A stretch of 64,000 bases of DNA from Gordonia neofelifaecis NRRL B-59395 (GTDB taxonomy: Bacteria; Actinomycetota; Actinomycetes; Mycobacteriales; Mycobacteriaceae), in contig NZ_AEUD01000002.1 in assembly GCF_000192435.1 (NCBI RefSeq), positions 310,001-374,000 of the forward strand. The letters are read 5' to 3'. Position numbers and translations under genes: made by a program. This document shows, in pieces, positions 45,101-54,630 of this stretch (position 1 is its first letter; each line of letters starts with the position of its first letter). The notes below the pieces were generated by a model. That model saw only the letters and a list, made by a program, of their open reading frames with translations, searched no databases and was not told the DNA's origin.

Positions 45101-45931
45101 ATGACCGCCCCGCATTCCCGGACCCTCGACCGTGACACCGTCCTGTGCGTCTCGCTGGCGGCGCGACCGTCGAACATCGGGACGCGGTTTCACAACTATC
45201 TCTACAACGAGTTGGGTTTGAACTACGTCTACAAGGCGTTTGCGCCCGCCGACATCGTCGACGCGGTCGCGGGCATTCGTGGCCTGCCCATCCGGGGCGC
45301 GGCCGTCTCGATGCCGTACAAGGAGTCGGTGATCGATCTCATCGACGTGATGGAGCCCTCGGCCGCGGCCATCGAATCGGTGAACACCATCGTCAACGAC
45401 GGCGGAGTGCTGCGTGCGTACAACACCGACTATCAGGCAGTCGCCGACCTCCTCGCCGCGTCCTCGTTCGACCGAACCGCGCCCGTCGCCGTGGCGGGCA
45501 GCGGCGGCATGGCGAAAGCCGTGGTCGCCGCCTTGCGCGACACCGAGTTCACCGACGTGACGATCGTCGCCCGCAACCATGCGGCCGGCGGCGCGCTTGC
45601 CGCCAAGTACGGCTTCGCGTATGTCCCGGAGTTGGGTGATGCACGTCCGGCGACACTCGTGAACTCGACTCCCATCGGAATGGCGGGCGGCCCTGCGGCC
45701 GATTCGCTTCCCTTCGACGACGCGGTCGTCGAAGCGGCGAACGGCTGCCTCGACGTGGTCGCGTTGCCACCGGACACGCCGCTGGTGCGGGCGATGCGCG
45801 CACGCGGACTAGAGACGATCAGCGGTGACGCCGTGATCGCCGGACAGGCCGCCGCCCAATTCGCGCTGTACACCGGAGTGACCCCGACACCCGATCAGGT
45901 GCGCGAAGCCTCCGAGTACTCACGGTCCTGA
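45101..45931 (+). CDS. Shikimate 5-dehydrogenase-like oxidoreductase
   Basis: A 276-residue AroE-like protein. The N-terminal substrate domain has GTRFHNYLYNELGLNYVYKAF and the catalytic lysine in GAAVSMPYKESVIDLID (where AroE has NVTxPxK). The NADP domain has GSGGMAKAVVAAL (about 131-143) and NSTPIGMAGG. The altered N-terminal motif suggests a shikimate-dehydrogenase-like paralog rather than the biosynthetic AroE; quinate, aminoshikimate or another substrate is possible. TACCGT lies 6 nt before ATG 45101, fitting a leaderless mRNA. Confidence 0.78.
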   Translation: MTAPHSRTLDRDTVLCVSLAARPSNIGTRFHNYLYNELGLNYVYKAFAPADIVDAVAGIRGLPIRGAAVSMPYKESVIDLIDVMEPSAAAIESVNTIVNDGGVLRAYNTDYQAVADLLAASSFDRTAPVAVAGSGGMAKAVVAALRDTEFTDVTIVARNHAAGGALAAKYGFAYVPELGDARPATLVNSTPIGMAGGPAADSLPFDDAVVEAANGCLDVVALPPDTPLVRAMRARGLETISGDAVIAGQAAAQFALYTGVTPTPDQVREASEYSRS

Positions 45932-45956
45932 CGGTCCCGAATGCGACACTGGTGCG

Positions 45957-46667
45957 GTGACCGCATCAGTTGGCCCGGACTCCGTGAAAGTAATCGCCTT
46001 CGACACCTTCGGCACCGTCGCCGACTGGTACACGGGCGTCAGCCACGTTCTGGCGCAGACGTTTCCACAGATCGACTCCTCTCAGCTGGCGCGTGACTGG
46101 CGACGCACCTACGGGCCCGTCCTCGCGGAGGTGGAGGCGGGCGATCGTGAATGGACGATGCTCGACGACCTTCATCGCGAAACCCTCGAACGGCTCCTGC
46201 GCGAGAGGTACGACGTGTGCGCGACGCCTGCGCAGCTCGACGTCGCAGTGCACGCCTGGCACGTCCTTCCCGGCTGGCCGGACTCGTCGTCGGGGCTCCA
46301 TCGGCTGAAGGCGAAGTACACGATCTGTGCGCTGAGCAACGGCAATGTCGCGCTCCTGAACGAGATGGCCAAGGCGAGCGACCTTCCGTGGGACTTCGTC
46401 GGCGGCTCCGACCTCTGGCGCCGTTACAAACCGGCGAGCGAGGTGTACCTGGGCCTCGCACGACTGATGCAGGTGCACCCGAGCGAGGTGCTGATGGTCG
46501 CAACCCACGTGTCCGATCTCGCCGCGGCCCGCAGTTTCGGACTGCGCACGGCCTATGTGGAACGACCGTCCGAGTGGGGGCCGGAACCCAAGGACGAGGC
46601 CCCGAACCCGGCCGACGACTTCCATGTTCGCGGGATCGACGAACTGGCGACTCAGTTGGGCTGCTGA
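45957..46667 (+). CDS. HAD-family hydrolase, haloacid dehalogenase type II-like
   Basis: A 236-residue HAD hydrolase. Motif I AFDTFGTVADW (Asp nucleophile near 15), motif II LSNGN (~125), motif III YKPASEVY (Lys ~158) and motif IV ATHVSDLAAARSFG (~182) are all seen. The DTFGT and VATHVSDL motifs resemble 2-haloacid dehalogenase type II, which makes 2-hydroxy acids, but a phosphatase role is possible. It begins at GTG 45957. Its last 16 bp overlap the end of the convergent ribokinase gene. Confidence 0.8.
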   Translation: MTASVGPDSVKVIAFDTFGTVADWYTGVSHVLAQTFPQIDSSQLARDWRRTYGPVLAEVEAGDREWTMLDDLHRETLERLLRERYDVCATPAQLDVAVHAWHVLPGWPDSSSGLHRLKAKYTICALSNGNVALLNEMAKASDLPWDFVGGSDLWRRYKPASEVYLGLARLMQVHPSEVLMVATHVSDLAAARSFGLRTAYVERPSEWGPEPKDEAPNPADDFHVRGIDELATQLGC

Positions 46668-47473
46668 GGAGCGCAGGCGCCGCGGACGGTCGTCGCCCGA
46701 GACCCCGCTTCGTTCGCCAGCCGCAGGCGCTCGGATTCGGGAAGGTCCCAGGCGGCGGCCAGCGCACCGGTGAAGGCGTCGCCCGCACCTGTCGTGTCGA
46801 CGACGTCGACCGGAATCCCGGGCACCGTGACGACTCCGTCGCGACCGCGAAGGGACGCGCCCCGACCGCCGCGGGTGGTGACGACGACGTCCACCGAACC
46901 GAGGTGATCGGCGAGCGACCGGCCCTCTGCCTCGTTCACGATCGCGGCGTCGACGAGCCCCCAGAGTTCGTCGGGCTGTGCACGCACGGGCGACGGGTTG
47001 AGGAGCACGACGGTGCCGTGCGCGTTCGCCGTCCGCGCCGCGTCGAGGACCACGTCAGGCGGGATCTCGAACTGCATCAGCAGCACGTCCGCGGCGGCGA
47101 TCGCCCGCCGGTCGTCCGCGGTGAGTGCCACGGCCGCGTTCGCCCCGGGTACCACGACGATCGTGTTCTCACCCGTGTCGTCGACTGTGACCACCGCGAC
47201 GCCGGTCGGGCCTTCGACGGTGGTCACTCGCAACTCGACCTCGGCCTCCGACAGCGGCGGCAGAACCGTCCGGGCGGCGCCGTCGTCGCCGACCGCGCCG
47301 ATGAATGTGACGTCCGCGCCTGCGAGGGCCGCCGCACGTGCCTGATTGGCGCCCTTGCCGCCCTGCGCGTATCGCGCGGAGGAGCCGGTGACCGTCTCGC
47401 CGGGGCGAGGAAACGACGGACAGGCCGTGACGATGTCCAGGTTGATGCTGCCGACGACGATGACGGAGGTCAT
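46652..47473 (-). CDS. rbsK: Ribokinase (PfkB family)
   Basis: A 273-residue PfkB sugar kinase. GSINLDIVT opens the substrate site, GGKGANQARAAALAGA is PfkB motif 1 (about 38-53), and DTTGAGDAFTGALAA is motif 2 with the catalytic Asp (about 237-251). It should phosphorylate D-ribose to ribose-5-phosphate with ATP. TAGCGT lies 6 nt before ATG 47473, so its mRNA is probably leaderless. No ribose transporter adjoins. It is slightly shorter than typical RbsK (~300). Confidence 0.85.
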   Translation of the reverse strand: MTSVIVVGSINLDIVTACPSFPRPGETVTGSSARYAQGGKGANQARAAALAGADVTFIGAVGDDGAARTVLPPLSEAEVELRVTTVEGPTGVAVVTVDDTGENTIVVVPGANAAVALTADDRRAIAAADVLLMQFEIPPDVVLDAARTANAHGTVVLLNPSPVRAQPDELWGLVDAAIVNEAEGRSLADHLGSVDVVVTTRGGRGASLRGRDGVVTVPGIPVDVVDTTGAGDAFTGALAAAWDLPESERLRLANEAGSRATTVRGACAPQQPN

Positions 47474-47532
47474 GGATTCACGCTAGCCGCGCGGAGTCGG
47501 ACCTGTCGGGGGTCGTGTCTACGCTTGGACCC

Positions 47533-47916
47533 ATGACGAAGATCCGCCCGTTCCTGATGTTCCAGAAAGCCGTCGCGGCCGACGCCGTGGAGCTCTATCT
47601 GGCGGCGTTCCCCGGAAGCAGCGTCGTCACGTCGCAGCCGCATGAGGACCCGTCCAAAGGCATCATGCTGGCCGAACTCGACCTGGCCGGACAGCGAGTC
47701 CTCGTCAGCGACAGTGCCGTCGACCACGCCTTCGACTTCACGCCGTCGAGCTCGATGTTCGTCGACGTCGCCGACCGGGATGAACTCGAACGGCTGGTCG
47801 CGATACTGGGCGATGGCGGGGGTGTGCTGATGCCGCTCGCCGACTACGGCTTCTCGCAGGCTTTCGCATGGGTCAATGATCGGTTCGGCGTTTCCTGGCA
47901 GCTGAATCTGCCGTGA
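47533..47916 (+). CDS. PhnB-like VOC protein
   Basis: A 127-residue protein of the PhnB/3-demethylubiquinone-methyltransferase-like VOC family: IRPFLMFQKAVAADAVELYLAAFPGS at the start, a central ILGDGGGVLMPLADYGFSQAFAWVNDRFGVSWQLN block at the end. The molecular role is unknown. ATG 47533 was chosen over GTG/TTG starts upstream because conservation begins there and TACGCT ends 7 nt before it. Confidence 0.75.
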   Translation: MTKIRPFLMFQKAVAADAVELYLAAFPGSSVVTSQPHEDPSKGIMLAELDLAGQRVLVSDSAVDHAFDFTPSSSMFVDVADRDELERLVAILGDGGGVLMPLADYGFSQAFAWVNDRFGVSWQLNLP

Positions 47917-48010
47917 GCGCCACCGTCGAGGCGTGATCATCGCCGGGCCGGCCGTCCGGTGCGGCGATCGAGCCTCCGGCTCGTCGACGAGGACCGGCGG
48001 TAAGGTCCGA

Positions 48011-48041
48011 TTGTCGCGAACGGCACCTGGGACAATAAGAT
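48011..48041 (+). promoter_or_regulatory. argS promoter
   Basis: TTGTCG (48011-48016), a 19-bp spacer and TAAGAT (48036-48041), 8 nt before GTG 48050. No clear Shine-Dalgarno is present, so the argS mRNA is probably leaderless or nearly so. Confidence 0.45.
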
Positions 48042-48049
48042 AGGTTCCC

Positions 48050-49702
48050 GTGACTCCCACCGAACTCGCCGCTCTGCTTCGCGCTGCGACGCAGAAGGTT
48101 TTCCAAGCTCATGACCTCGATACGTCGTTGATTCCGGAGACCGTGGTCGTGGAGCGTCCGCGCAGTCCGGAACACGGTGACTACGCGACCAACATCGCGC
48201 TGCAGCTCGGCAAGCGTGCGGGCGTCAATCCGCGCGAACTGGCCACCTGGCTCGCCGACGAGTTCGCAAGTGACCCGGGCATCGACTCCGCGGAGATCGC
48301 CGGACCGGGATTCGTGAACCTCCGCCTCGCGGCGGCGGCGCAGAACCAGACGGTCGCCAGCGTTCTCGACCGGGGCGCGGACTACGGACGCGGCGACGAG
48401 CTGTCGACCCTGAACGTGAACCTCGAGTTCGTCTCGGCGAACCCCACCGGACCGATCCACCTGGGCGGAACGCGCTGGGCGGCGGTCGGCGACGCGCTCG
48501 GTCGCGTCCTGGCCGCGCGAGGTGCGCAGGTCACGCGCGAATACTACTTCAACGACCACGGCGAGCAGATCAACCGCTTCGCGAACTCGCTGATGGCCGC
48601 CGCGAAGGGCGAGCCGACGCCGGAAGACGGCTACGCGGGCGAGTACATCGACGACATCGCGGGCACCGTGGTCGCGAAGGTGCCGGGCATTCTCGATCTG
48701 CCGGTCGACGACGCTCGCGAGGCCTTCCGGGCCGAGGGCGTCGAGCTGATGTTCGCGCACATCAAGCGGACGCTGCACGAGTTCGGCACCGATTTCGACG
48801 TCTACACCCACGAGAACTCGATGTTCGACCGTGGGCTGGTCGATGAGTCCATCGCCGAGCTGAAGGCCAACGGCAATCTGTACGAGGCGGACGGCGCCTG
48901 GTGGCTGCGGTCGACGAACTACGGCGACGACAAGGATCGCGTCGTCATCAAGAGCGACGGCAATGCGGCGTACATCGCCGGCGACATCGCCTACCTCAAG
49001 GACAAGCACGACCGCGGCGCCAACCACCTGATCTACATGCTCGGTGCCGACCACCACGGGTACGTGGTGCGTCTCAAGGCGGCGGCCGCGGCGCTCGGCT
49101 ACGACGCCGACGCCGTCGAGGTCCTCATCGGCCAGATGGTGAACCTGGTCAAGGACGGGCAGCCGGTCCGCATGTCCAAGCGCGCGGGCACCGTCATCGC
49201 CCTCGACGATCTCGTCGAAGCGGTCGGGGTGGATGCGGCTCGCTACGCGCTGATCCGCTCGTCGATCGACGTCAACATCGACATCGACCTCGATCTGCTC
49301 CGCAAGCAGTCGGCGGACAACCCGGTCTACTACGTGCAGTACGCGCACGCACGGCTGTCGGCCCTCGCGCGGCACGCCGCCGAACTCGGCCTGTCGCTGA
49401 GCACCGAGCACCTGGAACTGCTCGACGACGAGGCCGAAGGAGACCTGATCCGCACGATCGGCGACTTCTCCGAGGTCGTCGCCACCGCCGCCACGCTGCG
49501 TGAACCGCATCGCGTGTCCCGCTACCTCGAGTCGCTGGCCGGGGCGTACCACCGCTTCTACGCACGGTGCCGCGTGCTGCCGCAGGGCGACGAGGAGCCC
49601 GGCGACGTTCACGCCGCACGTCTCGCGCTGTGCGCCGCCACCCGCCAAGTCCTCGCCAACGGCCTCGCGCTCGTCGGCGTCTCCGCCCCAGAAAGAATGT
49701 GA
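48050..49702 (+). CDS. argS: Arginyl-tRNA synthetase
   Basis: A 550-residue class I synthetase. The HIGH-like motif is PTGPIHLGG (~130), and the KMSKS-like sequence is VRMSKRAGT (~380). It carries the N-terminal ArgS-type extension (about 1-90) and the C-terminal DALR anticodon-binding domain. It charges tRNA-Arg, such as the one at 41105. Its TGA overlaps the ATG of lysA (ATGTGATG), and it opens the aspartate-family biosynthetic run as Rv1292 does. Confidence 0.96.
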   Translation: MTPTELAALLRAATQKVFQAHDLDTSLIPETVVVERPRSPEHGDYATNIALQLGKRAGVNPRELATWLADEFASDPGIDSAEIAGPGFVNLRLAAAAQNQTVASVLDRGADYGRGDELSTLNVNLEFVSANPTGPIHLGGTRWAAVGDALGRVLAARGAQVTREYYFNDHGEQINRFANSLMAAAKGEPTPEDGYAGEYIDDIAGTVVAKVPGILDLPVDDAREAFRAEGVELMFAHIKRTLHEFGTDFDVYTHENSMFDRGLVDESIAELKANGNLYEADGAWWLRSTNYGDDKDRVVIKSDGNAAYIAGDIAYLKDKHDRGANHLIYMLGADHHGYVVRLKAAAAALGYDADAVEVLIGQMVNLVKDGQPVRMSKRAGTVIALDDLVEAVGVDAARYALIRSSIDVNIDIDLDLLRKQSADNPVYYVQYAHARLSALARHAAELGLSLSTEHLELLDDEAEGDLIRTIGDFSEVVATAATLREPHRVSRYLESLAGAYHRFYARCRVLPQGDEEPGDVHAARLALCAATRQVLANGLALVGVSAPERM

Positions 49703-51123
49703 TGGCACATCCTGCAGGCCCTCGCCACGCCGAGATCCTCGCCGCACCGCATCTCGCGGAGCGGCCCAACCGTCCGGAGGAGCTCTCGCGCATCCCGGAC
49801 AATGTGTACCCGCGCGGCACCGACCGTGACGACGCCGGCGTCGTGACGATCGGTGGCGTCTCCGTCGAACAGCTCGCCGAGGAGTACGGCACTCCGCTGT
49901 TCGTGTACGACGAGGCCGACTTCCGTTCGCGATGCGCCGACATGCAGAGCGCGTTCGGGCCGTACGGACGTGTGCACTACGCGTCCAAGGCATTCCTCTC
50001 GACGCAGGTCGCCAAGTGGATCGAGTCGGAGGGGCTGTCCCTCGACGTCTGTTCCGGCGGCGAGCTGGCGATCGCGTTGCGCGCGGGCTTCCCGCCCGAG
50101 CGCATCGCGCTGCACGGCAACAACAAGGCCGAGAGCGAACTGGCCGCCGCCCTCGACGCGGGTGTGGGTGACATCGTCCTCGACTCGATGGTCGAGATCG
50201 AGCGTCTCGATCGGCTGGCCGGTGAGCGCGGTGTGGTCGCCGACGTCCTGGTCCGCGTCACGCCGGGTGTCGAGGCGCACACCCACGAGTTCATCTCCAC
50301 CGCTCACGAGGACCAGAAGTTCGGCTTCGCGCTCGCGGGCGGTGTCGCCCTCGACGCGGTGCGCGCCGTGTTCGCCGCGGACAACCTGCGCCTGGTGGGG
50401 CTGCACAGCCACATCGGATCGCAGATCTTCGAGATCGACGGCTTCGAACTCGCGGCGCGCCGCGTCATCGGTCTGCTGGCTGACGTCGTCGCCGAGTTCG
50501 GCGTCGAGAAGACCAAGCAGATCAAGGTGCTCGATCTCGGCGGCGGCCTCGGAATCTCCTACCTGGAGAGCGACGACCCGCCGCCGGTGAGCGTGCTCGC
50601 CGAGGCGCTCGTCGAGATCGTCCGACGGGAGTCGGAGTCGCTGAACCTGCCGATGCCGATGATCGCGGTGGAACCGGGCCGAGGCATCGCCGGACCGGCC
50701 GGCGTCACGCTGTACCGGGTGGGCACCGTCAAGGACGTCGCGCTCGACGGCAACACCGTACGCCGCTATGTCTCGGTGGACGGCGGCATGAGCGACAACA
50801 TCCGCACCGTGCTGTACGACGCCGAATACGACGTCCGACTCGCATCGCGTGTCTCCGAGGCGAAGGCGGTCGTTTGCCGGGTGGTGGGCAAGCACTGCGA
50901 GAGCGGCGATATCGTTATTCGCGACTGCTGGCTGCCGGAGGACCTGGCCCCGGGCGATCTGCTCGTGGTCGGTGCCACCGGTGCCTACTGCTATTCCATG
51001 TCGAGCCGCTACAACATGGTGCCGCGCGCAGCGGTTGCGACAGTCAACGACGGCCGTGCCCGACTCATGCTGAGGCGGGAGACGGTCGAGGACTTCTTGA
51101 GCCTGGAGGTGGATCCGGAATGA
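49702..51123 (+). CDS. lysA: Diaminopimelate decarboxylase
   Basis: A 473-residue PLP enzyme of fold III. The PLP lysine is in VHYASKAFL (~93), the HIGSQI block near 235, GGGLG near 277 and the EPGR phosphate-binding motif near 328. The C-terminal CESGDI block completes the site. It converts meso-diaminopimelate to lysine, the last step. ATG 49702 overlaps the argS stop; the ~45-residue upstream extension in frame is rejected. It overlaps hom by 4 bp. Confidence 0.96.
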   Translation: MAHPAGPRHAEILAAPHLAERPNRPEELSRIPDNVYPRGTDRDDAGVVTIGGVSVEQLAEEYGTPLFVYDEADFRSRCADMQSAFGPYGRVHYASKAFLSTQVAKWIESEGLSLDVCSGGELAIALRAGFPPERIALHGNNKAESELAAALDAGVGDIVLDSMVEIERLDRLAGERGVVADVLVRVTPGVEAHTHEFISTAHEDQKFGFALAGGVALDAVRAVFAADNLRLVGLHSHIGSQIFEIDGFELAARRVIGLLADVVAEFGVEKTKQIKVLDLGGGLGISYLESDDPPPVSVLAEALVEIVRRESESLNLPMPMIAVEPGRGIAGPAGVTLYRVGTVKDVALDGNTVRRYVSVDGGMSDNIRTVLYDAEYDVRLASRVSEAKAVVCRVVGKHCESGDIVIRDCWLPEDLAPGDLLVVGATGAYCYSMSSRYNMVPRAAVATVNDGRARLMLRRETVEDFLSLEVDPE

Positions 51124-52427
51124 GCGAATCGACTCGTCCCATCGGCGTTGCCGTGCTGGGCATGGGCAACGTCGGCACCGAGGTGGTGCGGATCCTCACC
51201 GACAAGGCCGATGACCTGCAGGCGCGCGTCGGCGCGCCGCTGGTGCTGCGCGGCGTCGCCGTGCGCGACGCGAGCCGGGCACGCGACGGCATCGATCCGT
51301 CCCTGCTGACCGAGGATCCGCAGGAACTCGTCGGCCGCGCGGACGTCGACATGGTCGTCGAGCTGATCGGCGGCATCGAACCCGCGCGCACCCTGATCCT
51401 CGCCGCGCTGGGCTCCGGCAAGTCCGTCGTCACCGCGAACAAGGCGCTCATCGCGGCCCACTCGGGCGAGCTCGCCAAGACCGCCGAAGACAACCGCGTC
51501 GACCTCTACTTCGAGGCGGCGGTCGCCGGAGCGATTCCGGTGATCCGTCCGCTGACCCAGTCGCTCGCGGGTGACTCGGTGAATCGGGTGGCGGGCATCG
51601 TCAACGGGACCACCAACTACATCCTCTCGGAGATGGACGAGACCGGCGCCGGCTACGCCAAGGTGCTCGCCGAGGCCGGGCGCCTCGGCTACGCCGAAGC
51701 CGATCCGACCGCCGATGTCGAGGGCTACGACGCGGCGTCCAAGGCCGCGATTCTCGCGTCGATCGCCTTCCACTCGCGGGTGACCGCGTCGGACGTCTAT
51801 CGAGAGGGCATCACGAACATCACCTCGAAGGATCTCGAGGCCGCCAAGAAGTTCGACTGCACGGTGAAGCTGCTCGCGATCTGCGAGCGCATCCAGACCC
51901 CGGACGGCGAGAAGATCTCGGCGCGCGTCTACCCGGCGCTGGTCCCGCTCGACCATCCGCTCGCCACCGTCAACGGCGCGTTCAACGCGGTGGCAGTCGA
52001 GGCAGAGAACGCCGGCCGCCTGATGTTCTACGGTCAGGGCGCGGGCGGTGCACCGACCGCGTCAGCTGTGCTCGGCGACCTCGTGATGGCCGCGCGCAAC
52101 CGCGTCTATCACGGTCGTGGACCGCTGGAGTCGACCTACGCGTCGCTGCCGGTCGCCTCGATCGATGAGGTCCCGACCCGCTACTACGTCTCGATGAAGG
52201 TCGCCGACCGGCCGGGCGTGCTGCAGCAGGTGGCGGGGGAGTTCTCCAAGCGAGACGTCAGCATCGCCGCCGTTCGCCAAGAGGGCGCGGGCGACAATGC
52301 GCGCCTGATCGTCGTCACTCATCGCGCCTCCGACCGCGCACAGTCGGAAACCGTCGCCGCACTCGAAAAGATGGACTCCGTACTCAAGGTGTCCAGCGTG
52401 CTCCGTTTGGAGGGAACCAATGACTAA
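51120..52427 (+). CDS. hom: Homoserine dehydrogenase
   Basis: A 435-residue enzyme. The NAD(P) motif [13 protein letters not shown] lies at 14-26, [11 protein letters not shown] near 169, a catalytic Lys-containing block [21 protein letters not shown] follows, and a C-terminal ACT domain (about 350-430) provides threonine feedback. It reduces aspartate semialdehyde to homoserine for threonine, methionine and isoleucine. Its ATG overlaps lysA; its end overlaps thrC by 8 bp, so the genes are strongly coupled. Confidence 0.96.
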   Translation: MSESTRPIGVAVLGMGNVGTEVVRILTDKADDLQARVGAPLVLRGVAVRDASRARDGIDPSLLTEDPQELVGRADVDMVVELIGGIEPARTLILAALGSGKSVVTANKALIAAHSGELAKTAEDNRVDLYFEAAVAGAIPVIRPLTQSLAGDSVNRVAGIVNGTTNYILSEMDETGAGYAKVLAEAGRLGYAEADPTADVEGYDAASKAAILASIAFHSRVTASDVYREGITNITSKDLEAAKKFDCTVKLLAICERIQTPDGEKISARVYPALVPLDHPLATVNGAFNAVAVEAENAGRLMFYGQGAGGAPTASAVLGDLVMAARNRVYHGRGPLESTYASLPVASIDEVPTRYYVSMKVADRPGVLQQVAGEFSKRDVSIAAVRQEGAGDNARLIVVTHRASDRAQSETVAALEKMDSVLKVSSVLRLEGTND

Positions 52428-53505
52428 CACCGAGTACCAGCCCGTTCACCGCGGTTGGCCCGGACTGATCGAGGCCTACCGCGACCGGATGCCGGTCCGC
52501 GACGGCTGGAAGATCGTCACGCTTCTCGAGGGCGCCACCCCGCTGGTCGCGGCACCGGTCCTGTCGGAGATCACCGGCTGCGACGTGTACCTCAAGGTGG
52601 AGGGTCTGAACCCCACGGGTTCGTTCAAGGACCGCGGCATGACGATGGCCGTCACCAACGCCGTCAACAACGGCAAGAAGGCCGTCCTGTGCGCGTCGAC
52701 CGGCAACACGTCGGCCTCCGCCGCCGCGTACGCCACCCGCGCGGGCATCACCTGCGCCGTCCTGATTCCCGAGGGCAAGATCGCGATGGGGAAGCTGGCA
52801 CAGGCCGTCATGCACGGCGCCAAGGTGATCCAGGTGCAGGGCAACTTCGACGACTGCCTCGAACTGGCCCGCAAGGTCACCGCCGATTACCCCGAGATCG
52901 AGCTGGTGAACTCGGTCAACCCGGCTCGCATCGAGGGCCAGAAGACCGCGTCGTTCGAGATCGTCGACGTGCTCGGCAAGGCTCCCGACGTCCACGCCCT
53001 GCCGGTGGGCAACGCGGGCAACATCACCGCGTACTGGAAGGGCTACCGCGAGTACCACGCCGACGGCATCATCGATTCGCTGCCGCGGATGCTCGGTGTC
53101 CAGGCCGCGGGTGCCGCGCCGCTGGTGAACGGTGCTCCGGTCAGTGACCCCGAGACCATCGCGACCGCGATCCGCATCGGCTCGCCCGCGAGCTGGAACC
53201 AGGCCGTCGCCGCCAAGGACGAGTCGGGCGGCATGTTCCGCGCGGCCACCGACGAGAAGATCCTCGAGGCCTACAAGCTGGTCGCCGGACGCGAAGGCGT
53301 CTTCGTCGAACCTGCATCGGCCGCGAGCGTCGCGGGTCTGCTGGCCAGCCGCGAAGAGGGCTGGGTCAAGGCGGGCGAGACCGTGGTCTGCACGGTCACC
53401 GGCAACGGTCTCAAGGATCCCGACACCGCACTGCTCGGCATGCCGAAGGTCGACGCCATCGAGGTCGACCCGGTGGCGGTCGCGACTGCACTGGGTGTGA
53501 ACTGA
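52420..53505 (+). CDS. thrC: Threonine synthase
   Basis: A 361-residue PLP enzyme of fold II. The PLP lysine is in [11 protein letters not shown] (~70), the substrate/phosphate region is [13 protein letters not shown] (~90) and [14 protein letters not shown] binds the PLP phosphate. It converts O-phosphohomoserine to threonine. ATG 52420 follows GGAGGG within the end of hom. Length and motifs are standard for actinobacteria. Confidence 0.96.
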   Translation: MTNTEYQPVHRGWPGLIEAYRDRMPVRDGWKIVTLLEGATPLVAAPVLSEITGCDVYLKVEGLNPTGSFKDRGMTMAVTNAVNNGKKAVLCASTGNTSASAAAYATRAGITCAVLIPEGKIAMGKLAQAVMHGAKVIQVQGNFDDCLELARKVTADYPEIELVNSVNPARIEGQKTASFEIVDVLGKAPDVHALPVGNAGNITAYWKGYREYHADGIIDSLPRMLGVQAAGAAPLVNGAPVSDPETIATAIRIGSPASWNQAVAAKDESGGMFRAATDEKILEAYKLVAGREGVFVEPASAASVAGLLASREEGWVKAGETVVCTVTGNGLKDPDTALLGMPKVDAIEVDPVAVATALGVN

Positions 53506-53521
53506 CGACGTGGAAACGGCG

Positions 53522-54472
53522 ATGACCACACACTCGACCATCGGCGCGGCTGACGCGGAACTCACTCTGCCCGAAGGACTTTCGGTCCGGGTCCGGGTGC
53601 CCGCATCGAGTGCCAACCTCGGGCCGGGCTTCGACTGCCTCGGCCTGGCGCTGTCGATCTACGACGAGGTCGCGGTCACCGTCACCGACGGCGGGATCAC
53701 GGTCGCCGTGAGCGGCGAGGCCGCAGATCAGGTGCCCCTCGACGAGCGGCACCTCGTCGCGCGCGCCGTGGTCCGCGGCTTCGAGACCGCAGGCGTCGCG
53801 GTGCGTGGCTTCCACCTGGAGTGCCGCAATGCGATCCCGCATTCGCGAGGGCTCGGATCGTCCGCGGCGGCGGTCGTGGGCGGACTGGCCGCGGCGTCGG
53901 CGCTGGTGGCCCGGGACGGCCGTCGACCCGCGCTCGACGACGCGCAGATGGTGCAGTTGTCCAGCGAGTTCGAAGGTCACCCGGACAACGCCGCCGCGTC
54001 GGTGCTCGGCTCGGCGGTGGTGACCTGGACGCACGGCGAGCGCGAGTTCTTCGCGCGTCGGCTCGATCTGCATCCGGCGGTCGTCGCGACGGTGTTCGTG
54101 CCCGAGGTCGAGTCCTCGACCGAGGCGACGCGCGGACTGTTGCCGGACGCCGTCCCGCGTACCGACGCCGTCTTCAACGTCAGCCGTGCGGCACTGGGCG
54201 TGGTCGCTCTCACCGCAGCCCCGGAGTGCCTGATCGACGCGACACAGGATCGGCTGCATCAGGAATACCGCGCGCAGGCGCTTCCGGAGACGACTCGCCT
54301 GGTGGGTTCATTGCGCGAAGGCGGGCACGCGGCTACCGTATCGGGTGCTGGACCGTCGGTGCTCGTGCTGGGAACGAACCCGCTCGGAGCTCAGGAGGCT
54401 GAGCTCGCGGCGGACCTCGGATTCACGATGATCCCGGTTGAGGTGGCAGAAGGCGTCGAGGTCGTTTCCTGA
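53522..54472 (+). CDS. thrB: Homoserine kinase
   Basis: A 316-residue GHMP kinase. Motif 1 is [19 protein letters not shown] (~24-42), motif 2 [17 protein letters not shown] (~105-121), the glycine-rich ATP loop, and motif 3 [14 protein letters not shown] (~275-288). It phosphorylates homoserine for ThrC. ATG 53522 was chosen; GTG 53510 gives four more residues. It is the last gene of the argS-lysA-hom-thrC-thrB run. Confidence 0.94.
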   Translation: MTTHSTIGAADAELTLPEGLSVRVRVPASSANLGPGFDCLGLALSIYDEVAVTVTDGGITVAVSGEAADQVPLDERHLVARAVVRGFETAGVAVRGFHLECRNAIPHSRGLGSSAAAVVGGLAAASALVARDGRRPALDDAQMVQLSSEFEGHPDNAAASVLGSAVVTWTHGEREFFARRLDLHPAVVATVFVPEVESSTEATRGLLPDAVPRTDAVFNVSRAALGVVALTAAPECLIDATQDRLHQEYRAQALPETTRLVGSLREGGHAATVSGAGPSVLVLGTNPLGAQEAELAADLGFTMIPVEVAEGVEVVS

Positions 54473-54497
54473 CGCTGTCGTGACCCGGTGGTACTCT
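54469..54497 (+). promoter_or_regulatory. Possible rho promoter
   Basis: CTGACG (54469-54474), a 17-bp spacer and TACTCT (54492-54497), 134 bp before the rho start. It leaves a leader of about 125 nt, room for the autoregulation known for rho in other bacteria. Confidence 0.4.
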
Positions 54498-54630
54498 AGA
54501 AATGCTTCACCGGGACCCAGGGCGTGTGTGATCTCCACCCGATTGTCCGGCGAACCAACAAATTTTGCTGCTCCGCCCACTCTCTGGACGGGGCCCCCGG
54601 CATCTGAAGCCGGGGAACGAAAGGAATTCC

